This document shows, piece by piece, positions 14,292 to 20,256 of a stretch of DNA of 20,256 bases. The stretch lies in the NCBI GenBank assembly GCA_023301645.1, contig JALZUH010000175.1, positions 1 to 20,256 on the forward strand. The letters run 5' to 3'. Position 1 is the first letter of the stretch; every line of letters begins with the position of its first letter. The notes under the pieces are model-generated. The model was not told where the DNA came from and ran no database searches. It saw only the letters and a program-made list of their open reading frames with translations. A program made the translations under genes and the position numbers. Origin of the DNA: Akkermansiaceae bacterium (GTDB taxonomy: Bacteria; Verrucomicrobiota; Verrucomicrobiia; Verrucomicrobiales; Akkermansiaceae).

Positions 14292-14302
14292 TAGACGTAA
14301 AA

Positions 14303-14330
14303 AACCGCAGCGGTATAAACCACTGCGGTT
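14303..14330 (-). terminator. Rho-independent terminator of the PEP-CTERM gene
   Basis: AACCGCAG (14303-14310) and CTGCGGTT (14323-14330) are perfect arms, with an inner GG/CC pair after one mismatch. Read on the minus strand the stem runs straight into six T's (complement of AAAAAA at 14299-14304), 35 bases after the stop of the gene at 14365. On the plus strand the tail is weaker, but it could also stop ilvE transcripts. Confidence 0.85.
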
Positions 14331-14333
14331 GAA

Positions 14334-14351
14334 CTTTTAAGAACTTAAAAG
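14334..14351. repeat. AT-rich palindrome next to the terminator
   Basis: CTTTTAAG (14334-14341) and CTTAAAAG (14344-14351) are perfect arms around AA. It lies between the PEP-CTERM stop codon and the terminator stem. Confidence 0.4.
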
Positions 14352-14364
14352 ATTTAAGCTTTAA

Positions 14365-15045
14365 TTAGGCTCTTCTACGACGAAGAAATAGCGCGCAAGC
14401 ACCTAGCCCTAAGAGAGCTGTTGATGTTGGCTCAGGAACCACTGTTACTGTTCCCTGAAGGTCGATATTATCATAAATGGTAGCAGAGTTTGCTCCACCG
14501 CCATTGGCACCAAATAGGTAAATTCTAAATTCAGTCTCGCCCGTTACATTGGTAAGGCTAGTTAGGTCGAGTGTCTGAAGTTCAAAATCTGCGGCGCCAC
14601 TATGAGCACCGCTGGCTATGTCACTTCCGAGTGTAAAACCACCGATGTCAGAAAAGACGGCATATTCATTTGCTGAATTAGCCCCTCCACCATTAGCTCT
14701 CAACTGGAAAGTGAGCTGGGTGAAGTCAACAGTATTCGCTCCAGCATCAAGACTGAAGCTAATGTAATCATTATTACTAATAGCTGTTGCAAGGCTACCA
14801 TTGGTGCTAAAGCCAAAATTTGCTAGAGATCCACCTAGTGAGGGCCCACCATCGAAGCTATTTGCGGCATCATTAGTGAAAGGGGTTAGTCCAGAGCCTA
14901 CGCTAAGTGCGCCAGCTGTAGTGTCAGTATCGGTGTCTACGCTGTCGAATGAGCCGCTTGCAAAATCATAGAGTGCCAGTGAGGCATGTGATTGTGCAGC
15001 AGACATCAATGCAAAAGCAGTAATGAGTTGTATAGTTTTTTTCAT
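14365..15045 (-). CDS. Secreted PEP-CTERM domain protein
   Basis: A 226-residue exported protein of unknown role. Residues 1-22 are a Sec signal peptide (MKKTIQLITAFALMSAAQSHA, likely cut after AQSHA). The C-terminus has the PEP-CTERM sorting signal: VPEP (203-206), a hydrophobic helix LLGLGACALFL, and RRRRA. Such tails are cut by exosortase; the proteins go to the surface or the extracellular matrix, often in exopolysaccharide-producing bacteria. The body is Gly/Ser/Asn/Asp-rich, without cysteine in the mature part, and looks like a beta-sandwich. The motif ANGGGANSA occurs twice (117-125 and 180-188), suggesting two related strands or loops. No exosortase gene is in the window. Three 11-bp repeats stand immediately before the ATG in place of a Shine-Dalgarno sequence. 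Confidence 0.92.
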   Translation of the reverse strand: MKKTIQLITAFALMSAAQSHASLALYDFASGSFDSVDTDTDTTAGALSVGSGLTPFTNDAANSFDGGPSLGGSLANFGFSTNGSLATAISNNDYISFSLDAGANTVDFTQLTFQLRANGGGANSANEYAVFSDIGGFTLGSDIASGAHSGAADFELQTLDLTSLTNVTGETEFRIYLFGANGGGANSATIYDNIDLQGTVTVVPEPTSTALLGLGACALFLRRRRA

Positions 15046-15048
15046 AGG

Positions 15049-15081
15049 TTTATTGGGTATTTATTGGGTATTTATTGGGTA
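15049..15081. repeat. 11-bp tandem repeat, three exact copies, in front of the PEP-CTERM gene
   Basis: TTTATTGGGTA occurs at 15049-15059, 15060-15070 and 15071-15081 with no mismatch, followed by a partial fourth copy (TTAT). On the mRNA strand this reads TACCCAATAAA three times and ends three bases before the ATG at 15045, so it occupies the ribosome-entry site. The unit is close to one helical turn. Confidence 0.9.
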
Positions 15082-15094
15082 TTATGGCCTTTTT

Positions 15095-15120
15095 ACAGTT
15101 AATTACGATTAACAGTTAAT
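15095..15120. promoter_or_regulatory. Direct and inverted repeats upstream of the PEP-CTERM gene
   Basis: ACAGTTAAT occurs at 15095-15103 and 15112-15120, 17 bp apart, and the second copy lies in a palindrome ATTAAC-A-GTTAAT (15108-15120). A possible -10 (CATAAT, minus strand, 15088-15083) lies just downstream. The layout suggests an operator region, but no regulator is known. Confidence 0.4.
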
Positions 15121-15336
15121 AAGGCGCTGACCGTATTTAGCTCGGGTGGGTTTGAAGTCGATCTCTTTAAGTTTTCAATCAATTAATTGAAGGTTATAGT
15201 TAATTCCTCTAGTTTGAGAGGATGCTCAATCGTCTTTAAGGCATGGCTGAGTATTTTCAAAAGAGGGTTTTGATAGAATAGATTAAGCATCGAGTAAAGT
15301 CTTTTCATAGGCTGGCTTTGAGCGCAGCATACATCG

Positions 15337-16140
15337 ATGAATATATCGCGAGAGGTGATGGAGTATTGTGTTGCTCTTGTTAAAAAGGTAGGTGCTTTCC
15401 AGATGAAGTATTTCAGGTCGATGCCTGAGGGCGCTGATTCACAGAAGGCGGTGCGCGAAATCGTTTCTTTTGTGGATGTGGAGTCGGAGAAGAAGTTGCA
15501 GCAGGGGTTACTGCCACTTGTAAGTGGTGCGGGGTTTTTTGGCGAAGAAAGTGGCCAGAGCGGTTCGCAGGACTTGGTCTGGATTGTCGACCCTCTGGAT
15601 GGCACGACGAACTACCTGAGCGGTATGGAGCAGTTTGCCATATCGGTAGCGTTGGTAGCAAAGGGGCAACCTGTATTGGGCGTGGTCTACAAGCCGTATG
15701 CTGACGATATCTATACCTGTATCAGGGGTGGAGGGGTGTTTTTTAATGGTAAGCAAATAACACCAGATCAGCCTAATAGAGAGGCAGCTGATGCTTTGTT
15801 TATGACGGGTTTCCCTTACCGTTCACCAGATATGGTGGAGAGCTTTTTGCAGGCTGCTCCTGAAGTGATGCAGCTGGGACGGGGTATACGAAGATTCGGT
15901 AGTGCTGCCATTGATCTCGCCTGCCTGAGTGCCGGCTGGATTCAGGGGTTCTGGGAAACAGAGCTACAGCCCTATGATGTGGCTGCTGCCCTACTAATGT
16001 TGGAAGAGAATGGTGTAGTTGTAACCAATCACCGTGGAGAGCCCTTTGATATGTATCACGACCGAGTTCTGGTAGCAGCCTTGCCAAGAGTTCACCCTCC
16101 CTTACTAGAAATTATCAGTAAGGCTTATAACGAGTTTTAG
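15337..16140 (+). CDS. Inositol monophosphatase family protein
   Basis: A 267-residue Mg2+-dependent, Li+-sensitive-type sugar-phosphate phosphatase. Metal-site motifs: GEES (Glu70, Glu71 region), WIVDPLDGTTNY (83-93, with Asp85 and Asp88), and the third aspartate Asp214 in WETELQPYDVAA, where most members have W-D. GIRRFGSAAIDLACLSAG (183-200) is the substrate-side segment. Relatives include SuhB, histidinol-phosphatase and fructose-bisphosphatase-like enzymes; motifs alone do not choose the substrate. The ATG at 15337 is used; an in-frame ATG at 15358 follows GAGAGGTG but too closely for a good ribosome site. The gene stands alone, divergent from the PEP-CTERM gene (291 bp between) and convergent with metG. 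The 216 bp before it hold short inverted repeats at 15174-15191 and 15206-15221, with no clear promoter. Confidence 0.92.
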   Translation: MNISREVMEYCVALVKKVGAFQMKYFRSMPEGADSQKAVREIVSFVDVESEKKLQQGLLPLVSGAGFFGEESGQSGSQDLVWIVDPLDGTTNYLSGMEQFAISVALVAKGQPVLGVVYKPYADDIYTCIRGGGVFFNGKQITPDQPNREAADALFMTGFPYRSPDMVESFLQAAPEVMQLGRGIRRFGSAAIDLACLSAGWIQGFWETELQPYDVAAALLMLEENGVVVTNHRGEPFDMYHDRVLVAALPRVHPPLLEIISKAYNEF

Positions 16141-16155
16141 GGTAGGCTGATAGCT

Positions 16156-16197
16156 GGGCGCAGGGTTCTTCTCTTACTGCCCCATAATGACTTTTTT
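16156..16197 (+). terminator. Possible terminator between the IMPase and metG genes
   Basis: GGG-C-GCAG (16156-16163) pairs with CTGCCCC (16177-16183) with a bulged C and a 13-base loop. A run of six T's at 16192-16197 follows eight bases after the stem, further than usual. It lies right after the IMPase stop. Confidence 0.35.
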
Positions 16198-16201
16198 GAT
16201 G

Positions 16202-17764
16202 TTACTCTTCGAGCTGGATACGCGGGAAGATCGGCTTGGGTTTGCCAATTTCGTGACCAGCGGGGATGAGTCCCCATGTTAGCTCGGAGAGTTTCTTATC
16301 GGCGAGCTCTGGAAGACGCAGCTGGCTCTGAATCTTAGCACATGCTTCAGGGATTACAGGTGAGAGTAGCACGCTGATGTGGGCGCAGCTCTCTGCCATG
16401 TGATAGAGCACAGTAGCTAGTCGGTTATGGGCGGTTTCATCCTTGGCGAGTTGCCACGGTTCATTTCGCTCAGCGTAGCCATTACAGAAGCTGACGTGCT
16501 CATTGAGCTTTTGGAGTGCTGTCGCGGTGTCGTAGTTGTCCATTGCAGACCGGTAGCCCGCGATGGCGTCGGTGAGAGATTTTCTGAGTGCTGCTGAGTC
16601 TTCATCATCGTAGTCATTGACTTCCATGATACTATTGAGTGACTTTTTGCTCATATTGAGCGCACGGTTGCAGAGATTGCCTAGGTTATTGGCGAGCTCA
16701 GTATTGTAGGTGATGACGAGGCGGTCGGCATCGAAGTCGGAGTCTTTACCGGTGATGATGTCTCGCACGAGGTAGTAGCGTAGTGTTTCGCTACCAAACT
16801 GCTCGGCAAGAGCAGTCGGGTCGATGACGTTGCCGATGGATTTAGACATCTTCTCGCCTTTGATATTCCACCATCCGTGCACGAGTAGTGAGGGCATCTG
16901 CTCGTCAGCAATACCGATGGCGTGTAGCATACATGGCCAGTAGATAGAGTGCGAGGGGACGAGGATGTCTTTACCTATGACGTGCACATTGGCCTGTGTG
17001 GACCATACTTGTGAGAAGTCAGGTAGCTCGCTGCCGTCTTCTGCGAGGTAGCCAGCAAATGATATGTAGTTAATCAATGCGTCAAACCAGACGTAGGTGA
17101 CGAAGTCTGTGTCAAATGGTAGCTCGATACCCCAGCGTAGTCGGGTTTTCGGGCGAGAAATGCAGAGGTCGGTGTCTGAGGCTCGCTCGATGGCATTGAG
17201 CACTTCAGTTTTACGAAAAGAGGGGATGACGAAGTCTTCGCTCGCTTCTACATGGCTGCGTAGCCAGTCGGCGTGGTCGCTGAGCTTGAAGTAGTAGTTC
17301 TCTTCATCGCGTTCTTCGACTTCGCCCCATTCTGCGCCAAATTCACCATTTTCGTCGCGCTCCTTATCGGTGAGGAACTGCTCCTGTCGGATGGAGTAGT
17401 AGCCTTTGTATTGCTTTTTGTAGATTTGCCCTTCGGCGTGAAGTTTACTGAGGATCTTCTGAACGCATGCTTTGTGGCGCTCGTCCATGGTCTCTGCCCA
17501 GCCGTCGTATTTGACGTCGAGCTTGTCCCAGAGCTTGATGAACTTTTTAGTGTTTCTCTGCGCGAAGGTAGCTGGATTGACACCTTCTTTCTCTGCTGTT
17601 TGCTGAACTTTTTGGCCGTGCTGATCAACACCAGTGAGGAAGTGGACTTCATCACCTGCGAGGCGACGGTAGCGCGCGATGACGTCGGCAAGCACCTTTT
17701 CATAGGCGTGTCCGATGTGCGGCGCTCCATTGGTATAGTCGATGGCAGTTGAGATGTAGAACAT
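16202..17764 (-). CDS. metG: Methionyl-tRNA synthetase
   Basis: A 520-residue class I synthetase that charges tRNA-Met. HIGH is at 16-19 (GAPHIGHAY) and KMSKS at 305-309 (KGEKMSKSIGN). The Met-pocket segment TYVWFDALINYISFAGY and GKDILVPSHSIYWP are canonical. The anticodon-binding helical domain follows (from about 330). Two points stand out. The connective-peptide knuckle (about 121-160, GYYSIRQEQFLTDKERDENG onward) has no cysteine, so the zinc found in many MetRSs is absent, as in Bacillus-type enzymes. The C-terminal tRNA-binding (Trbp/EMAP-like) domain is also absent, as in many short forms. ATG at 17764 without SD. It follows the PpiD-like gene by 91 bp on the same strand and may share its transcript. 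Confidence 0.96.
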   Translation of the reverse strand: MFYISTAIDYTNGAPHIGHAYEKVLADVIARYRRLAGDEVHFLTGVDQHGQKVQQTAEKEGVNPATFAQRNTKKFIKLWDKLDVKYDGWAETMDERHKACVQKILSKLHAEGQIYKKQYKGYYSIRQEQFLTDKERDENGEFGAEWGEVEERDEENYYFKLSDHADWLRSHVEASEDFVIPSFRKTEVLNAIERASDTDLCISRPKTRLRWGIELPFDTDFVTYVWFDALINYISFAGYLAEDGSELPDFSQVWSTQANVHVIGKDILVPSHSIYWPCMLHAIGIADEQMPSLLVHGWWNIKGEKMSKSIGNVIDPTALAEQFGSETLRYYLVRDIITGKDSDFDADRLVITYNTELANNLGNLCNRALNMSKKSLNSIMEVNDYDDEDSAALRKSLTDAIAGYRSAMDNYDTATALQKLNEHVSFCNGYAERNEPWQLAKDETAHNRLATVLYHMAESCAHISVLLSPVIPEACAKIQSQLRLPELADKKLSELTWGLIPAGHEIGKPKPIFPRIQLEE

Positions 17765-17855
17765 AGGGTAGCTTGAGGTGGCGTCAGGATACGACGAGTA
17801 ACAAAGGGGTAAATAGAGAGACTAATAGGAAATAGGGCAATAGCCTGCGGAGGGC

Positions 17856-19568
17856 TTACTGCTCTCCTGAGCGCCCCTTGACATCAGCTTCAGTGTATTG
17901 ATGGTTGATCCAGTTGATAAACACAGATGGAATCATGGCGTCAGCTGATTGATCTACGGCTGCCTGAATGCGAGTGTCATTCTCTTCTGAAGTTTCTAAT
18001 TCACGGCTGGTGAGCTGGATGAAGTAGGAGCGAGTAAGCTCGTCAACGACCTCTGAAATGTCACCAGGATTGAGCGATGCTGCTGTCTGGTGAAGCTCAC
18101 GGTAGCTAGGCTCACCTACTGGAGGTGTGCTGATGATGGAGTATGGTCCGATCTGAATAGGGGTGTAGCCTTGTTGCTTTGCAAGGGTGTCAAATGTTTG
18201 GCTATCACTGATTGATTGAGTGATCTGCTTGTGAGCCTCTTGCGCTGCTTCTTTGAGCTGAGTTCGTGCATTTTCTGCGACGAAGTCAGTGCGGGCCGCT
18301 TCCTTAGCATCTTCATAGCTGAGGAGAGTTGGCTCTACTGTTTCTTCGAGGGTGAAGATAATCCAGCCATTAGCACCTACTGGAAGTGGATCAGAGATGA
18401 GGTCATAGGGATCATCGGACTGAGATAGTTCGAAGATGGCATTGGCAAGTGATGATGACTGATTGACTGAGCCACGGAGGTTGTTGTATTGGCTGAGCTC
18501 AGCTGGTAGCTGCTGTTCTGAGAAGAGCGCTGTCTTGACGATGGTTTTGCCGTGCTCCGCGATGACTTTTTCGAACTCAAGAGGCTTTTTCTCATCGATA
18601 CGGTCGTAGAAAGTCTGTGAGAGCTCGTTCATTTCACGCTTGAGGGCTTTCACGTCAGATGCTAGCTGCTCGGCTTTGGCTGCATTGGCAGCTTTGTCAC
18701 TGGCTTCTTTAGCAGCTTTTTGTTCGTCAGTGGCATCTTCAGCTAGTTCTGACTGAGGTGCTTCTGGGCGTGTTGGGACGTCGATAAGCACGTAGTTGAT
18801 ACGGCGTGTTTCGTTTGATTGATAAGCATCTTGGTGAGACTCCCAGTAGCTCTTGATATCCTGCTCAGCGGGTGATTCTTTTTTGATGAAGTCAGCAAGC
18901 TCGAAGGAGACACGGGAGAATGTAACGGTCTGCATTTGTGCTTCGAACTGTGAGCGCATGGCGGAGACTGTCTCTGGAAGATCGCCGCCTATAATACTTG
19001 CGAACTTGCGTAGGCAGATGCTTTCGCGGACAACTTCGCGTAGGTCTTTTTCGGTCATTCCGAGATTGCCAATGCCGTTTTGAATAAAGTTACTGTAGGC
19101 ACTCGCATTAAACTCACCTGCTGGGGCGAATCCTGGGAGGCTCTTGATCTCCTCTGATACTTCTTCCTCTGAGGCGTAGAGCCCCATGTCAGCGAAGGCT
19201 TTCTGGACGATGATGCGATTTGCTACGAAGCGGTCGATCTCGTTGGCTGTTAGGCTGCTTCTTGAGACATTGTAGTAGTTAGCTTGGTATTGATTAAACT
19301 GCTGGAGATCTCTGACTCTAGGGATCATCAGGTAGTTGATGTAGGTGTTGAGCCCAGCTGCACTTGCTAACTGGAGTGTTCTACTACCCATGCGGTCGTA
19401 TGCCTGCTGGTCGAGGCTTTTACCATATGCTTGTAGCACGGTAGGGGCACCACCTATACTTGCCGATTGGCTGCCACCAGTGTCATTCATAGTGAAGAGG
19501 AATCCTATAGCGAGCAGGATAAAGACGACGGCCATGAGGCCTGTGTATTTACGTATATTTTCAATCAT
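17856..19568 (-). CDS. PpiD/SurA-like membrane-anchored periplasmic folding factor
   Basis: A 570-residue protein with one N-terminal transmembrane helix (about 9-27; MIENIRKYTGLMAVVFILLA) and a long extracytoplasmic part, the architecture of PpiD-type peptidyl-prolyl isomerase chaperones that assist outer-membrane and secreted proteins. The SurA_N-like helical region (about 45-250) includes LTANEIDRFVANRIIVQKAFADMGLYASEEEVSEEI, then MTEKDLREVVRESI, the usual PpiD/SurA order. A charged Ala/Lys/Glu segment (about 274-312) is probably a coiled coil. A degenerate parvulin-like end is visible (YRELHQTAASLNPGDISEVVDELTRSYFIQLTSRE); whether it is catalytic cannot be told. The start ATG at 19568 has no SD. 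It is divergent from purD and precedes metG by 91 bp. The family call is good; enzymatic activity is inference. Confidence 0.82.
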   Translation of the reverse strand: MIENIRKYTGLMAVVFILLAIGFLFTMNDTGGSQSASIGGAPTVLQAYGKSLDQQAYDRMGSRTLQLASAAGLNTYINYLMIPRVRDLQQFNQYQANYYNVSRSSLTANEIDRFVANRIIVQKAFADMGLYASEEEVSEEIKSLPGFAPAGEFNASAYSNFIQNGIGNLGMTEKDLREVVRESICLRKFASIIGGDLPETVSAMRSQFEAQMQTVTFSRVSFELADFIKKESPAEQDIKSYWESHQDAYQSNETRRINYVLIDVPTRPEAPQSELAEDATDEQKAAKEASDKAANAAKAEQLASDVKALKREMNELSQTFYDRIDEKKPLEFEKVIAEHGKTIVKTALFSEQQLPAELSQYNNLRGSVNQSSSLANAIFELSQSDDPYDLISDPLPVGANGWIIFTLEETVEPTLLSYEDAKEAARTDFVAENARTQLKEAAQEAHKQITQSISDSQTFDTLAKQQGYTPIQIGPYSIISTPPVGEPSYRELHQTAASLNPGDISEVVDELTRSYFIQLTSRELETSEENDTRIQAAVDQSADAMIPSVFINWINHQYTEADVKGRSGEQ

Positions 19569-19784
19569 TAGATTAAGGTGGGATAGAGTGTGACGATGTT
19601 GAATCTAAGGTGAGATTCATGCTCCTGTAACGGACGCGCGCGGGAACTTAGTGAGAGAATACTAAGGTAGCAATACTAAACTATGATGACTCAGGTGGGG
19701 TGTCAGCGTGCTTTTAGAAAAAATGATACTTTAAGAACGAGGAAACACTTGCTTCATGAGGTAAGCTTGGCTTCATTGAGCGGC
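19569..19784. promoter_or_regulatory. Divergent promoter region between the PpiD-like gene and purD
   Basis: 216 bp between two start codons, so it must hold both promoters. Two short inverted repeats are visible: GAATCT-6-AGATTC (19601-19618) and CTTAGT-8-ACTAAG (19647-19666). No box pair is close enough to consensus to name. Confidence 0.4.
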
Positions 19785-20256
19785 ATGAAAATTCTTGTTG
19801 TAGGAAAAGGAGGACGCGAGCACGCATTAATCACCGCTCTGAAGGAGTCACCCGTTGAGAGTGAAATCTTTAGCTTTCCGGGTAGTGATGCTATTTCTGG
19901 CTTAGCTGAGATTGTCGATGTAGACGGATTACACAGCCTAGTGGAGTGGATGAGCTCGCATGAGATCGACCTCTGTATCGCAGGTGAGGAGAGCTACTTA
20001 GTGAAGGATGAGGGTCTTGCTAACCTCTGTGAAAAGGCAGGTATCCCATGCTGGGGGCCACATAAGGAGTCCGCTCAGCTTGAGGCGAGTAAGGAGTTCG
20101 CAAAGGAATTCATGCTACGCCACAACATCCCTACAGGTGCAGCTACTGGCTGTGCTAATATCGAGGAAGCACGCGCTGCCATTGCTGGGCAGTATCCTAC
20201 GGTATTGAAATTTGATGGTCTAGCTGCTGGTAAAGGTGTCGCTGTCTGTCCTGATG
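19785..20256 (+). CDS. purD: Phosphoribosylamine-glycine ligase (GAR synthetase), N-terminal part
   Basis: The second step of purine synthesis: ATP-dependent joining of phosphoribosylamine and glycine. The frame is open from ATG 19785 to the right edge, about 157 codons of an expected 420 or so, so the gene is cut by the window end. Visible: the N-terminal MKILVVGKGGREHAL, the GEESYLVKDEG segment (most PurDs have GPE), GIPCWGPHKESAQLEASKEFAKEFMLRHNIPTG (start of the ATP-grasp domain), and KFDGLAAGKGV with the phosphate-binding lysines. FPGSDAI takes the place of the common APGNAGT. An upstream ATG at 19755 (TTC-ATG-AGG) is out of frame. No SD precedes the chosen ATG. It is divergent from the PpiD-like gene. 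Confidence 0.95.
   Translation, partial: MKILVVGKGGREHALITALKESPVESEIFSFPGSDAISGLAEIVDVDGLHSLVEWMSSHEIDLCIAGEESYLVKDEGLANLCEKAGIPCWGPHKESAQLEASKEFAKEFMLRHNIPTGAATGCANIEEARAAIAGQYPTVLKFDGLAAGKGVAVCPD

Noticed and set aside
17273..17752. 159-codon plus-strand frame over metG
   Set aside because: Shadow of the well-supported metG gene; no motif of its own.
1..20256. CRISPR array, phage, transposase, toxin-antitoxin or biosynthetic cluster
   Set aside because: No spaced direct repeats other than the 11-bp tandem unit, no transposase or integrase motifs, and all sizeable genes fit core functions or single secreted or membrane proteins.

Overview
The window looks like a chromosomal, mostly housekeeping stretch of a Verrucomicrobiota bacterium, probably near Akkermansiaceae or Rubritaleaceae. 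The evidence is a secreted protein with a PEP-CTERM sorting tail (residues VPEP, hydrophobic helix, RRRR), a remnant of a secreted protein with the calcium-loop and C-terminal beta domain common in that phylum, a Rho factor with a very long disordered N-terminus, and a near-total lack of Shine-Dalgarno sequences. The phylum call is inference from family style; there is no rRNA here to settle it.

Layout. 1-828: 3' part of a FAD-dependent amine-oxidase-type oxidoreductase. 1048-1455 (-): decayed 3' remnant of a secreted-protein gene, overlapping a palindromic element. 1539-3715 (+): BCP-type peroxiredoxin, then menH and menB of menaquinone synthesis. 3732-3816: two back-to-back hairpins forming a two-way terminator. 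3864-10154 (-): read in transcription order, rho, lepA, two tandem PrpE-like phosphatases and a class I DAHP synthase, with short gaps that would allow one long transcript. 10155-10731: non-coding, with a good rho promoter, a 16-bp palindrome, a structured leader, and two strong hairpins of unknown role. 10732-12338 (-): a single-pass membrane protein and manA. 12404-14200 (+): a LolD-type ABC ATPase without a permease partner, then ilvE. 14278-14351: a cluster of palindromes including the terminator of the PEP-CTERM gene (14365-15045, -), whose 5' leader holds three exact copies of an 11-bp repeat. 15337-16140 (+): inositol monophosphatase family. 16202-19568 (-): PpiD/SurA-like membrane chaperone followed by methionyl-tRNA synthetase. 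19785 to the right edge (+): 5' part of purD.

How the genes work together. menH/menB and the DAHP synthase lie at opposite ends of the chorismate-to-menaquinone route, but on opposite strands with a terminator between them. rho and lepA are transcription and translation housekeeping genes. manA, ilvE, metG and purD are separate metabolic units. I see no CRISPR array, phage, transposase, toxin-antitoxin or defence system, and no tRNA or rRNA gene. The most interesting material is regulatory or structural: the Rho disordered region and its altered Q-loop, the rho leader, the unexplained hairpins at 10506-10607, the 11-bp tandem repeat in front of the PEP-CTERM gene, and the SD-less starts.
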